44,315 nt of DNA from Rodentolepis nana. Taxonomy: Eukaryota; Platyhelminthes; Cestoda; Cyclophyllidea; Hymenolepididae. Position numbers and translations under genes: made by a program. Shown here piece by piece: positions 40,701 to 43,016 of the stretch; the first letter of the stretch is position 1, and every line of letters begins with the position of its first letter. The stretch is from the NCBI GenBank assembly GCA_900617975.1, contig UZAE01012246.1, positions 1 to 44,315 on the forward strand, in the 5' to 3' direction. The notes below the pieces were generated by a model. The model worked only from the letters and a program-made list of their open reading frames with translations, was not told where the DNA came from and ran no database searches.

Positions 40701-42666
40701 CAACTATCTTACTTAAATATTTTAAGTATATTTAATTTTTCACGATGTAAACTTGGGAATTTTGGTGAACCATTTTGAAGCTTCAACAAGAGCCAGGTTT
40801 ACCTTGTAAATTCAGCAGGAACCTACTTCGAAGTAAGCAATTTTATCAGCTGAACACGTTCCATTGAGTCACTCTTCATCAATTTTGCAACCGATTACAA
40901 TAAAGGGGCATACAAATTGCCCCCATTGACACTTTGCATTTCGCTAGTACGCAATCCAAACTGTGCTGCTTATCTCTGCTTTTAATTTAATTTATTAATT
41001 TTAAATGCCGAATGCTTCCCTTTGTCAGACTAAATATCGAAAATATTTGCATGATGTGGGAAAAGAACGCATGGCTATTAGTGTCGATCATTCGATTTTT
41101 TCATTCCAAACTTTCACACAATTGAAGAAGTGTGTCCTGCCATTTTAATATAATCCTTTGACAGACTCTGAAAATTACAATAGTGGCAGTGCAATGTGGT
41201 GATTTAGTTCAATGTAATGATTTAATTTTGAGGAAAATTTCCGTTAATAACAAAAAATGCTTTAACAATACTTGAGATGAGAAAGTAATGTTTTTTTGTC
41301 AAATGTGATATCCAAGTTTGATTTTAATATGAAAATTATTTTAAGATGCCTGTTTTCATATTTTAAGCTTTCAGTCACTCTGGCACGTCAGTTTCACAAA
41401 GGCGATACTGTTTAGCTGTGCCATGACAAAATTCTGCCTGTTTCTTCTCTACAAAAAGATAAAATTTATCAACCTCAAAAAGTGACTCGTATTCAACAAC
41501 AGCTGGTTTGGTCTAAAGATGGAGATAGCAATGTCATCCGGCCTTCAAAATTCGGCAAACTACGAGTGCACAGTTTTTGAAGACGAAAGTGACTTAGCTT
41601 GAGAAACACGGGATTACAAGAATTCAGGCGAATACGAAGTTTCGCTATTGAGAACAAATTTCCGTATATACCACTCAGACTTTATTGAAATTGCATGATG
41701 GTGAAATCGTTGGCTTTAGAAACAAAAACTTCTAGCTTTACAATCTACCTCCATTTTCAATAAGTGATATATTGAAAGTTCGTGCTCATTTTCCAAAGAT
41801 GCCACCAGCTAACAAATAGATTTACTTCATATAATAAATAAAACCTTACATAATACGGATTCCTTAACATTTAAACTCTAAATTTTGAGCTCGTTTTCAA
41901 AGAAAAATAGCCATATACTTACATGATGGCCTTTTAGATGGTTCCACAGTGTACTGAGAGTTTATTTTTCTTTTAGTTGATTTTTCAGTGAAAGGGAACC
42001 ATTTGTTGCAGTGGAAGATTTGAGTAATTCCCGTATTCAAGCAGTAAAGCATGACCTAACAGCACAACAGCAAAACTTCGATTTATGCGGACAAAACATG
42101 TTAATAAGCAATCAAATACTTGTAGTGCTCAACCTTTTCAACAAACCAATCGGAAGACATTTGAGGAGCATCATGTCCAAGGGCTAGTTTTGAGCTCGGT
42201 GACAGTCTATGGCAACCATTAATTTGGAATTTGACCACCGATTCTCCCGTGGGTTTCAAATGCTCTCCTGGAATACAGATTATGGGAGAACAACGTTTAT
42301 TTGGTGGCAAAAAGTCACCCTCAATAATAGATTTATTAAAGGCTTCTTCGTCGAAATTTTTCTCTTTGGGTCCAAACAATCGGAAGTATATGTCTGCCAG
42401 TTTGCTCATTATGGGTTTATCGCATTTTGTGAAGAAGGTCATTTCGAATTTCTGATCTAATCGAAATGAAAGTTAAGAATTTAGACTTTAAAATGACCCC
42501 ACTAACAGCAAAGAATTCCAAGCATACCTGGAACTACTGGAAGAGGATCCTTAACTTCTGCTGGTTGGAGATGCAGAGAAGCTGTAGCACCGTCTTGATC
42601 AGCACTTATCCATTGACCACAATGGAAGGTGAATGATTTCCCCGCTGCAACATCTTCCACTAAAAT
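665..42666 (-). CDS. LOXHD1: LOXHD1-like multi-PLAT protein (partial; 31 exons, both ends outside the window)
   Basis: Lipoxygenase-homology-domain protein built only of PLAT domains. In vertebrates LOXHD1 has 15 PLAT domains and works at the membrane of hair-cell stereocilia; a role at ciliated or sensory membranes here is inference. Each module shows the family pattern: an N-half with Y-x-(I/V)-x-(V/T)-x-TG or TS, then AGT-x-(A/S), then L-x-G; a core with an HDNSG-like turn followed by W-x-(L/V); and a C-end F-x-C-N-x-W. Exon junctions were chosen so that splice sites and phases agree, and all 31 joins keep one open frame (about 1,990 residues). Domain order fits LOXHD1 PLAT2 to PLAT15: for example PLAT3 shares the W-F-x-E-K-V and TGI-x-Q-x-F-x-C pattern, PLAT9 shares LEDVGE, and PLAT14 lacks a normal HDNSG turn as in vertebrates. 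All introns are GT-AG except one GC-AG. Start and stop codons lie outside the window. Family assignment is firm; orthology comes from remembered vertebrate sequence, not a search. Confidence 0.9.
966..1249 (-). CDS. LOXHD1: LOXHD1-like exon: PLAT14 core and C-terminal part
   Basis: Encodes ITCEPLGLIQQVYVGLYDPD, an acidic loop (MDDSDEEP), QWNCRRILVTDSKDGETYVF and IHQWI, then a linker (AIAARPAELRYVRSPAS). The HDNSG turn is replaced by a longer acidic loop; vertebrate PLAT14 is also extended here. The end motif has Ile in place of Cys. Acceptor ttccag, 1 base into a codon; donor TCGA|GTAACG, phase 1. Confidence 0.92.
2098..2790 (+). repeat. Minisatellite, unit about 40 bp, about 16 copies
   Basis: Imperfect tandem repeats centred on CTATTAACTGGCAGTTGACTTC, alternating with CGGCAAAAAAG or TGACTTCAAAC spacers. 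The same unit occurs once in the other copies of the retroposon, so the array grew inside the element after insertion. Divergence between units suggests it is not very young. Confidence 0.9.
2800..3245 (+). repeat. Second tandem array inside retroposon copy 1
   Basis: About five to seven imperfect copies of a segment containing CTTCAAACTACCATCACCCC, ACTGTATGTCA and CCACAGTACTCACCTCACC. In ordinary copies this segment occurs once, downstream of the GGCAGTTGACTTC unit. Confidence 0.8.
3535..3694 (-). CDS. LOXHD1: LOXHD1-like exon: PLAT14 N-half
   Basis: Encodes YTVEVETSTAMEAGTDHLGW, IIIKGRRGLSPVLEL, and LQRGSSKTFS (last Ser split by the intron). Acceptor tttaag at 3695-3696, phase 1; donor TTCAG|GTAAAG at 3533-3534, phase 2. 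It is too short and lacks a start, so it was found by eye. Confidence 0.93.
3695..4668. other. Intron between PLAT13 and PLAT14
   Basis: AT-rich single-copy sequence. A 94-codon plus-strand frame at 3759-4043 has no recognisable similarity. Confidence 0.8.
4669..5023 (-). CDS. LOXHD1: LOXHD1-like exon: PLAT13 core, C-terminal part and linker
   Basis: Encodes IDQFTISNLPDLGELNGCLL, WHDSRMEPESWNCEWIYVTE, then SWYFPCNQWIRSD, and a linker of about 55 residues ending acidic (IAEEDDESISAAKK). The HDNSG turn is HDSRMEPES, and the loop before the final strand is extended (ILPEGSFIPPQ). Acceptor ctctag, phase 0; donor ACAG|GTTCGT, phase 1. Confidence 0.94.
5024..5659. other. Intron inside PLAT13
   Basis: No feature seen beyond the splice sites. 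Confidence 0.8.
5660..5808 (-). CDS. LOXHD1: LOXHD1-like exon: PLAT13 N-half
   Basis: Encodes YKIRVKTSNLPDAGTNADVF, IRLLGDKFQSMDIHL, and PFEKNQ. A canonical N-half with AGT-N-A. Acceptor ttacag at 5809-5810, phase 1; donor AATCAG|GTATAA, phase 0. A (TA)n tract starts 18 bp upstream of the exon in gene sense. Confidence 0.95.
5826..5850. repeat. (TA)n microsatellite
   Basis: About 25 bases of alternating AT, 18 bp from the PLAT13 N-half exon on its upstream (gene-sense) side. That is inside the region normally used for branch point and polypyrimidine tract. Confidence 0.97.
6156..6460 (+). mobile_element. SINE-like retroposon, copy 2, with target-site duplication
   Basis: About 305 bp, flanked by a perfect 17-bp direct repeat AATATTAAGTAGAAAAT at 6139-6155 and 6461-6477. 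The head has lost part of the CACGTGGTGCACC region. It ends CCGCTTGAAATGAATAAAT, i.e. with the (AATA)n-type tail at the plus-strand 3' end. Confidence 0.88.
7012..7165 (-). CDS. LOXHD1: LOXHD1-like exon: PLAT12 C-terminal part and linker
   Basis: Encodes RQIDWWISNAILELEDGTVK, KRYFFTEWQFNFNQ, and a Thr/Pro linker (TSTPPVKPP). The end motif is FFTEW without the Cys. Found by following the frame from both neighbours. Tandem acceptors tttagag: using the first AG (7166-7167) gives phase 0, which fits. Donor CCCG|GTATAT, phase 1. Confidence 0.85.
7166..8363. other. Intron inside PLAT12
   Basis: AT-rich; a 63-codon minus frame at 7591-7782 has no family resemblance and is not needed by the frame. 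Confidence 0.8.
8364..8608 (-). CDS. LOXHD1: LOXHD1-like exon: PLAT12 N-half and start of core
   Basis: Encodes VSKERQTFTLKLWLDGQMPP, NLGPNIALQIIGNYGVTTD, and LISRIKIMFESNSDGE. A divergent N-half: the TG and AGT signatures are gone (LDG, NLGPN), but the strand pattern I-A-L-Q-I-I-G and the core I-K-I remain. Acceptor actag, phase 1; donor GGAGAA|GTGAGT at 8362-8363, phase 0. Confidence 0.87.
8609..9180. other. Intron between PLAT11 and PLAT12
   Basis: No feature seen. Confidence 0.8.
9181..9367 (-). CDS. LOXHD1: LOXHD1-like exon: PLAT11 core and C-terminal part
   Basis: Encodes IYDQSEKQSGSGWYLKHMVV, then TYDIPCDFWVTNRKDGNRAY and YLVEKES. IYDQS replaces the HDNSG turn; the core Trp and the final C-x-x-W are kept. 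Acceptor atatag, phase 0; donor ATCCG|GTATGC, phase 1. Confidence 0.93.
9368..10112. other. Intron inside PLAT11
   Basis: Contains a 123-codon plus-strand frame (9443-9814) rich in Phe, Leu, Ile and Tyr. The composition follows from T-rich sequence and I see no family signature. Confidence 0.75.
10113..10318 (-). CDS. LOXHD1: LOXHD1-like exon: PLAT11 N-half and start of core
   Basis: Encodes PYKITLETGRHADAGTSGPI, LMNLVGSNGASTGW, and THKTF-like TFVFSAPPLTEIKAIE at its end. Acceptor tttcag at 10319-10320, phase 1. Donor GAG|GTTTTT at 10111-10112, phase 0, is weak but gives the best domain alignment with the next exon. Confidence 0.92.
10575..10607 (-). CDS. LOXHD1: LOXHD1-like microexon: acidic linker before PLAT11
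   Basis: A 33-base exon encoding MLSMTEDEEE (its first Asp is split with the preceding exon) with acceptor cttccag (10608-10609) and donor GAAG|GTATGT (10573-10574). Phase 1 at both ends. It extends the acidic end of the previous exon, giving a string of eight or more acidic residues just ahead of PLAT11. Confidence 0.8.
10608..11985. other. Intron between the PLAT10 linker exon and the acidic microexon
   Basis: AT-rich, no supported feature. Confidence 0.8.
11986..12475 (-). CDS. LOXHD1: LOXHD1-like exon: PLAT10 core and C-terminal part, long Ser/Pro linker
   Basis: The largest exon (490 bases). Encodes TDVFVWENVPLNEIRTICLR, HDNSGISPAWFIKEVVV and IQKFICNRWISYNG. It then runs into about 95 residues rich in Ser, Pro and Asn (SSLSSSSPSSS, TPRNKLSSTPQLNL, ITPSPLSQGSLNGSQQ) ending acidic (GSDEE). 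The linker looks disordered. Acceptor ctttag at 12476-12477, phase 0; donor AGAAG|GTAATT, phase 1. Confidence 0.94.
12476..14519. other. Intron inside PLAT10
   Basis: About 2 kb. Contains a G10CGG run at 13408-13420 and a 120-codon plus-strand frame (12836-13198) without recognisable similarity. Confidence 0.75.
14520..14792 (-). CDS. LOXHD1: LOXHD1-like exon: PLAT9 C-terminal end fused to PLAT10 N-half
   Basis: Encodes NEAYIFACNRWLSDICGTEV, a short linker, then TTYEIAVTTGDIRNAGTTSR, VFLSMIDADGRKEE and LFHSGQ. This is the only complete domain-to-domain boundary in the window without an intron, probably an intron loss. Acceptor cttag, phase 0; donor GGCAG|GTGAGT, phase 0. Confidence 0.95.
14793..16898. 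other. Intron inside PLAT9
   Basis: About 2.1 kb of AT-rich sequence with no supported feature. Confidence 0.8.
16899..17179 (-). CDS. LOXHD1: LOXHD1-like exon: PLAT9 N-half and core
   Basis: Encodes VFYEFKIYTSDVLNAWTDAN, VFATLTGANGRHTSE, FERGEREVLYIKLEDVGE, and LRIKHDNSGFNPAWHLDCVE. The KLEDVGE string and the TSDV start make this the PLAT9 equivalent. AGT is changed to AWT. The intron upstream has a good acceptor (attgcag, 17180-17181); donor CAGAG|GTAAGT, phase 0. Confidence 0.96.
17268..17590 (+). mobile_element. SINE-like retroposon, copy 3
   Basis: Head GGGGCGCGCATTAGATTGAC with CCACGTGATGCACCCTGGGC, one GCAGTTGACATC unit, C/T-rich middle, GGGCTAATGATAACAATC near the end and an AAATAAATAA tail. 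The flanking sequences show only a weak TTTAATTGAAA / TTAATTAAAA similarity. Confidence 0.82.
17611..17641. repeat. (TA)n microsatellite with one interruption
   Basis: TATATATATA, one C, then about 20 further alternating bases; follows retroposon copy 3 by about 20 bp. Confidence 0.97.
18114..18135. repeat. (TA)n microsatellite
   Basis: About 22 bases of alternating AT inside the large PLAT8-PLAT9 intron. Confidence 0.97.
19016..19200 (-). CDS. LOXHD1: LOXHD1-like exon: PLAT8 core and C-terminal part
   Basis: Encodes LGHNNSGPSPSWYVDKLEVE, then VVEYPCNQWIGKSG, and a short Ser-rich linker (LSSQLFSSSPFGT). An open frame also exists on the other strand over this exon but has no family resemblance. 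Acceptor tttcag at 19201-19202, donor ACAT|GTATGT, phase 1. Confidence 0.94.
19201..21447. other. Intron inside PLAT8
   Basis: About 2.2 kb. Holds the 174-bp direct repeat with the single N and its (TA)n tracts; its true length is therefore uncertain. Confidence 0.8.
19884..20232. repeat. 174-bp perfect direct repeat around a single N (likely assembly join)
   Basis: Bases 19884-20057 and 20059-20232 are identical by eye, including the length of the (TA)n tract, and are separated by one N at 20058. The left copy starts CAACCTTCTACAGTTCATGG and ends TCGGCTGAAATA. Two contig ends with an unmerged overlap, or a gap filled with one N, would produce exactly this. It lies in the intron between PLAT8 and its core exon, so the coding sequence is not affected. 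Confidence 0.9.
21448..21670 (-). CDS. LOXHD1: LOXHD1-like exon: PLAT8 N-half and start of core
   Basis: Encodes LTYRVSIVTGANAEAGTSSE, VYLILQGDKGSTGK, and DNFLISMPDIGVLTNIR. A complete, canonical N-half with AGT-S-S and the G-S-T-G turn. Acceptor ttgtag, phase 1; donor ATTAG|GTAAGC, phase 2, which splits the Arg codon before the HNNSG turn. Confidence 0.95.
21739..21789 (-). CDS. LOXHD1: LOXHD1-like microexon: PLAT7-PLAT8 linker, part 3, with GC donor
   Basis: A 51-base exon encoding NVIVAKGDYEDMNSQT, just upstream of PLAT8. Acceptor ttttcag (21790-21791). The only donor that keeps the frame is CGG|GCAAGT (GC at 21737-21738), giving a GC-AG intron of 68 bp. The nearby GT (AA|GTGAAA) would shift the frame. 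Phase 1 at both ends. Confidence 0.68.
21790..22374. other. Intron between linker microexons 2 and 3
   Basis: Very AT-rich (long A/T runs around 22085-22320); no other feature. Confidence 0.7.
22375..22410 (-). CDS. LOXHD1: LOXHD1-like microexon: PLAT7-PLAT8 linker, part 2
   Basis: A 36-base exon encoding SKNSTREVNSP between acceptor ctatag (22411-22412) and a strong donor CCAA|GTAAGT (22373-22374). Phase 1 at both ends, hence skippable in frame. Confidence 0.62.
22411..24210. other. Intron between linker microexons 1 and 2
   Basis: Holds retroposon copy 4; otherwise AT-rich and featureless. Confidence 0.75.
22951..23269 (+). mobile_element. SINE-like retroposon, copy 4
   Basis: Head GAGCGTGCGATAGACTTATC, CACGTGGTACACCTTGGGCA, one ACAGTTGACTTC unit, and end AAAACGCCTGCCATTCGGTA with TAAATAAATA tail. 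No convincing target-site duplication. Confidence 0.82.
24211..24270 (-). CDS. LOXHD1: LOXHD1-like microexon: PLAT7-PLAT8 linker, part 1
   Basis: A 60-base exon encoding DSLDDANVQVKNLTTALPQ between acceptor ctcag (24271-24272) and donor CAAC|GTAAGA (24209-24210). It is phase 1 at both ends, so it could be skipped without breaking the frame. The frame contains no stop. It is not a PLAT part; support comes from splice sites and phase only. Confidence 0.7.
24352..24682 (-). CDS. LOXHD1: LOXHD1-like exon: PLAT7 core, C-terminal part and linker
   Basis: Encodes LEAIDLGKISKIRLRHDNTG, TSPDWHVQDVIVTEF, and EYLFHCNQWLAAS, then about 55 residues of low-complexity Lys/Ser/Pro linker (KQSRESEKK, PGKTALAEKNQ). 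One of the most typical PLAT cores in the gene. Acceptor ttacag, phase 0; donor CCAA|GTAAAC, phase 1. The linker continues through three microexons to PLAT8. Confidence 0.94.
24683..27644. other. Intron inside PLAT7
   Basis: About 3 kb. Holds retroposon copy 5, a G10 run at 26033-26042 and a pyrimidine-rich tract at about 26345-26402. Short frames here have no recognisable similarity. Confidence 0.8.
25201..25650 (+). mobile_element. SINE-like retroposon, copy 5, with perfect target-site duplication
   Basis: About 450 bp, flanked by the perfect 13-bp repeat ATAGACGCAGAAT at 25188-25200 and 25651-25663. It is longer than its relatives because a segment of about 41 bp (CTCTGTGAAG...GGGCTAATACTT) is present three times at about 25455-25570, and the CTGCCATTTGAAATAAA end is present twice. 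Tail AAATAAATAA. Confidence 0.92.
27645..27808 (-). CDS. LOXHD1: LOXHD1-like exon: PLAT7 N-half
   Basis: Encodes VYEVRVRTSNESGAGTTSQA, then YLTFIGETSESGDF, and LLSQGREAIFR. A canonical N-half with TS in place of TG. Acceptor ctatag, phase 1; donor TCAGG|GTAAGT, phase 0. Confidence 0.95.
27809..28971. other. Intron between PLAT6 and PLAT7
   Basis: No supported feature. Confidence 0.8.
28972..29205 (-). CDS. LOXHD1: LOXHD1-like exon: PLAT6 Cys-rich insertion, C-terminal end and linker
   Basis: Encodes SASNESGKCENSRCSCHLEN, then ARISEETPLLTLHNRPHEEF and WFFANDWIPPRD, followed by a linker (SAKQTPLSDRK). The first half resembles a second, Trp-less copy of a PLAT core (NESG turn then HLEN-x-R-I). 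The end motif has Ala in place of Cys. Tandem acceptors tttagag give ends at 29205 (phase 1, used here) or 29203 (phase 0). Donor AAAA|GTACAT, phase 1. Confidence 0.87.
29206..30127. other. Intron inside the PLAT6 Cys-rich insertion
   Basis: AT-rich with no supported feature. Confidence 0.8.
30128..30290 (-). CDS. LOXHD1: LOXHD1-like exon: PLAT6 core with Cys-rich tail
   Basis: Encodes VYTSEVGDITKIRVGHNGQG, then PSANWLLEKIRIRK, then a tail with three Cys (VCSHC and ELC). Where other PLAT domains go straight to the final strand, this one runs into a cysteine-rich insertion that continues in the next exon. Acceptor ccaag at 30291-30292, phase 0; donor TCGC|GTAAGT, phase 1. An internal donor CGG|GTGGGT at 30250-30251 would end the exon just before the HNGQG turn. 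Confidence 0.9.
30291..31599. other. Intron inside PLAT6
   Basis: Holds retroposon copy 6 with its target-site duplication. Confidence 0.8.
31041..31351 (+). mobile_element. SINE-like retroposon, copy 6, with target-site duplication
   Basis: About 311 bp with an intact head GGGGTGTGTGATAGACTTAC. Flanked by ATATTGTTATAAT (31028-31040) and ATATTGTCATAAT (31352-31364), 12 of 13 identical. It contains a C9 run. Its body is almost identical to copy 7, so both are recent members of one subfamily. Chance open frames on both strands here are element sequence, not genes. Confidence 0.9.
31600..31766 (-). CDS. LOXHD1: LOXHD1-like exon: PLAT6 N-half
   Basis: Encodes VPYEITFYTGHEIGSGTDAL, then VYLQLYGDRGALRTE, and FGTGETVTFN at the end. 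Acceptor cctcag at 31767-31768, phase 1; donor TTTAAT|GTAAGT at 31598-31599, phase 0. Confidence 0.93.
31767..33456. other. Intron between PLAT5 and PLAT6
   Basis: Holds the G-rich (RNA-sense) tract at 33001-33020; otherwise featureless. Confidence 0.8.
33001..33020 (-). other. G-rich tract on the gene-sense strand
   Basis: Plus strand CCTCCCTCCCCCCTCCCCCA gives the RNA-sense strand three long G runs and one GG, a marginal quadruplex motif in the PLAT5-PLAT6 intron. Confidence 0.6.
33457..33649 (-). CDS. LOXHD1: LOXHD1-like exon: PLAT5 core and C-terminal part
   Basis: Encodes MKMAKILLERKDTNATWYLK, then LSLTVNEF and RYFFNVERWLSLNHNEDK. The HDNSG turn is replaced by ERKDTNA but W-Y-L-K-K is kept. 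The end motif has Val in place of Cys (FFNVERW). The first ATG is internal, not a start. Acceptor aaatag, phase 0; donor CAATG|GTATGT, phase 1. Confidence 0.92.
33650..34079. other. Intron inside PLAT5
   Basis: 430 bp; contains a pseudo-exon (33811-33916) that does not fit the frame. Confidence 0.8.
34080..34273 (-). CDS. LOXHD1: LOXHD1-like exon: PLAT5 N-half and start of core
   Basis: Encodes VNYTLHTVTGEILKADTNAT, then VLISLVGDAGETQF, and after a Ser/Pro loop EDIFQFQAPFIGK. AGT is changed to ADT. Acceptor ttttag, phase 1; donor GGAAAG|GTGAAT, phase 0. It joins directly to 33457-33649. Confidence 0.92.
34560..35270. other. Higher-GC island in intron, unknown relic
   Basis: This part of the PLAT4-PLAT5 intron is visibly richer in G+C and in mixed codons than its surroundings. 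It has short open frames on both strands (35004-35192 minus, 35051-35248 plus) and, on the minus strand, GHESLEGGYDPSVAKVIAEV with an acceptor-like tttttag before it. None resembles PLAT or a family I recognise, and the phases do not fit between the flanking LOXHD1 exons. It could be an old transposon or gene fragment. Confidence 0.35.
36143..36442 (+). mobile_element. SINE-like retroposon, copy 7, 5'-truncated
   Basis: Starts at ATAGACTTATCTCCACGTGG, lacking the first dozen bases of the head, then follows copy 6 nearly base for base, including GGCTATTACCTGGCAGTCGA and a C-run. Ends CATTTGATATAATAATAA. No clear target-site duplication. Confidence 0.88.
36968..37035 (+). other. tRNA-like relic with intact B box
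   Basis: Contains GGGTTCGAATCTC at 37019-37031, matching the Pol III B-box or T-loop consensus. A perfect 5-bp stem with a 7-base loop (CATGG / CCATG, 36984-37000) stands where an anticodon arm would be. The variable segment is long (about 16 bases), the loop lacks the universal T33, and I cannot form a good acceptor stem. A decayed tRNA pseudogene or the head of a tRNA-derived SINE is more likely than a working tRNA. Confidence 0.4.
37739..37769. repeat. (TA)n microsatellite
   Basis: About 31 bases of alternating AT, about 40 bp downstream (gene sense) of the 68-base PLAT4 C-terminal exon. Confidence 0.97.
37808..37875 (-). CDS. LOXHD1: LOXHD1-like short exon: PLAT4 C-terminal end
   Basis: A 68-base exon encoding DWVDRKQPNGLFEIELYPKQ (first Asp split by the intron). 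This is the LOXHD1 end pattern W-(L/V)-D-x-(K/N)-x-x-(D/N)-G-x-(L/I)-E-x-(E/R)-L. The Cys before the Trp is missing. It is too short to be seen as an open reading frame; it was found from frame and splice sites: acceptor aattag at 37876-37877, donor CGAAG|GTATGT, phase 1. Confidence 0.88.
38097..38254 (-). CDS. LOXHD1: LOXHD1-like exon: PLAT4 core
   Basis: Encodes VDEFVIEAVKLGRLEKVRIG, then HDGRGPTSKWHLEKIIVEE and an acidic stretch EDTDNAIEIDFN. It is a textbook PLAT core with LG-x-L, the HDG-x-G turn and W-x-LEK. Acceptor aattag, phase 0; donor AATGA|GTAAGT, phase 2. Confidence 0.95.
38255..38993. other. Intron inside PLAT4
   Basis: AT-rich with no supported feature. Confidence 0.8.
38994..39136 (-). 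CDS. LOXHD1: LOXHD1-like exon: PLAT4 N-half
   Basis: Encodes WHYKVIVYTGQQSAEKLSSN followed by VYINIFG and an SDSGNRQL turn, ending FARGK. The usual AGT before the strand is replaced by EKLSS. Acceptor tttcag at 39137-39138, phase 1; donor GGAAAG|GTAACA, phase 0. Confidence 0.93.
39137..41922. other. Intron between PLAT3 and PLAT4
   Basis: About 2.8 kb of mostly AT-rich sequence. An exon-like open stretch at 40386-40515 does not fit the frame. The part around 41370-41700 is somewhat richer in G+C but shows nothing recognisable. Confidence 0.78.
41923..42055 (-). CDS. LOXHD1: LOXHD1-like exon: PLAT3 C-terminal part and linker
   Basis: Encodes VMLYCLNTGITQIFHCNKW, which completes PLAT3. This TGI-x-Q-x-F-x-C-x-x-W string is the best single match to PLAT3 of vertebrate LOXHD1. 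A basic linker follows (TEKSTKRK...PSKRPS). Acceptor tgttag, phase 0; donor TCAT|GTAAGT, phase 1. Confidence 0.9.
42134..42456 (-). CDS. LOXHD1: LOXHD1-like exon: PLAT3 N-half and core
   Basis: A single exon carries nearly a whole PLAT domain, from QKFEMTFFTKC through ADIYFRLFG to LALGHDAPQMSSDWFVEK. The loop between the N-half and the core is longer than usual and contains a Cys pair (RCSPIIC). Acceptor gattag at 42457-42458, 2 bases then in frame; donor GAAAAG|GTTGAG at 42132-42133, phase 0. The upstream intron is only 71 bp and the downstream one 78 bp. Confidence 0.9.
42528..42666 (-). CDS. LOXHD1: LOXHD1-like exon: PLAT2 C-terminal part
   Basis: Encodes ILVEDVAAGKSFTFHCGQW, the last strands of a PLAT domain with the F-x-C-x-x-W end motif, then a Pro-rich linker (DPLPVVP). 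The acceptor attcag at 42667-42668 gives phase 0 and places the junction exactly where PLAT3 has its own (after W-F-x-E-K). A second AG seven bases inside (42660-42661) would remove the first residues and change phase. Donor CCAG|GTATGC, phase 1. Confidence 0.85.
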
Positions 42667-42712
42667 CTGAATTTATACCATATTGGATAGCATAGTGATC
42701 AGAGCACGTCAC

Positions 42713-42816
42713 TGCTAGGTCAGATGACGTGAGGCGGATATGCATTCGGACATTGAATGCAAGAGAAGTGGCAGATTGGGAATAATTCAAACGAAACAAC
42801 GTTGAAATACTCTCCA
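42713..42816 (-). CDS. LOXHD1: Possible exon: core of PLAT2 (tentative)
   Basis: The minus strand is open from an acceptor gcgtag at 42817-42818 to a weak donor GCA|GTGACG at 42711-42712. It encodes TLFRLN, then VRMHIRL, similar to the strands around a PLAT core. Phases (2 bases in, phase 0 out) fit between the tentative exon upstream and the certain exon downstream. However the core tryptophan is missing and the following intron would be only 46 bp. It may be real and divergent, or chance. Confidence 0.22.
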
Positions 42817-42988
42817 CTACGCCAATTAAGAGTTAGAAAATACATTGCTCAGATGATTTAGAGAAGTTCCTTATTGATCGTAACGCTTCCTCGATTAGTT
42901 CATTTGAAGCAAATTGCTAGTTCCTACCATAGACCTTGTAGCATGGAAGCCTTCCTATTTACTTCAATCAACGTATGCTCAGAGAAAT

Positions 42989-43016
42989 TCCCCACCCCCA
43001 CCCCCCACCCCACCCT
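42989..43016 (-). other. G-quadruplex-capable tract on the gene-sense strand
   Basis: The plus strand reads CCCCACCCCCACCCCCCACC followed by CCACCC. The minus strand, which is the transcribed-RNA sense of LOXHD1, therefore has five runs of 3-6 G separated by single T, a strong quadruplex motif by sequence rule. It is located in the intron or pre-exon region upstream of the PLAT2 end. Confidence 0.75.

Noticed and set aside
42209..42460. Plus-strand frames of 74 and 83 codons
   Set aside because: Antisense shadows of the PLAT3 exon on the minus strand.
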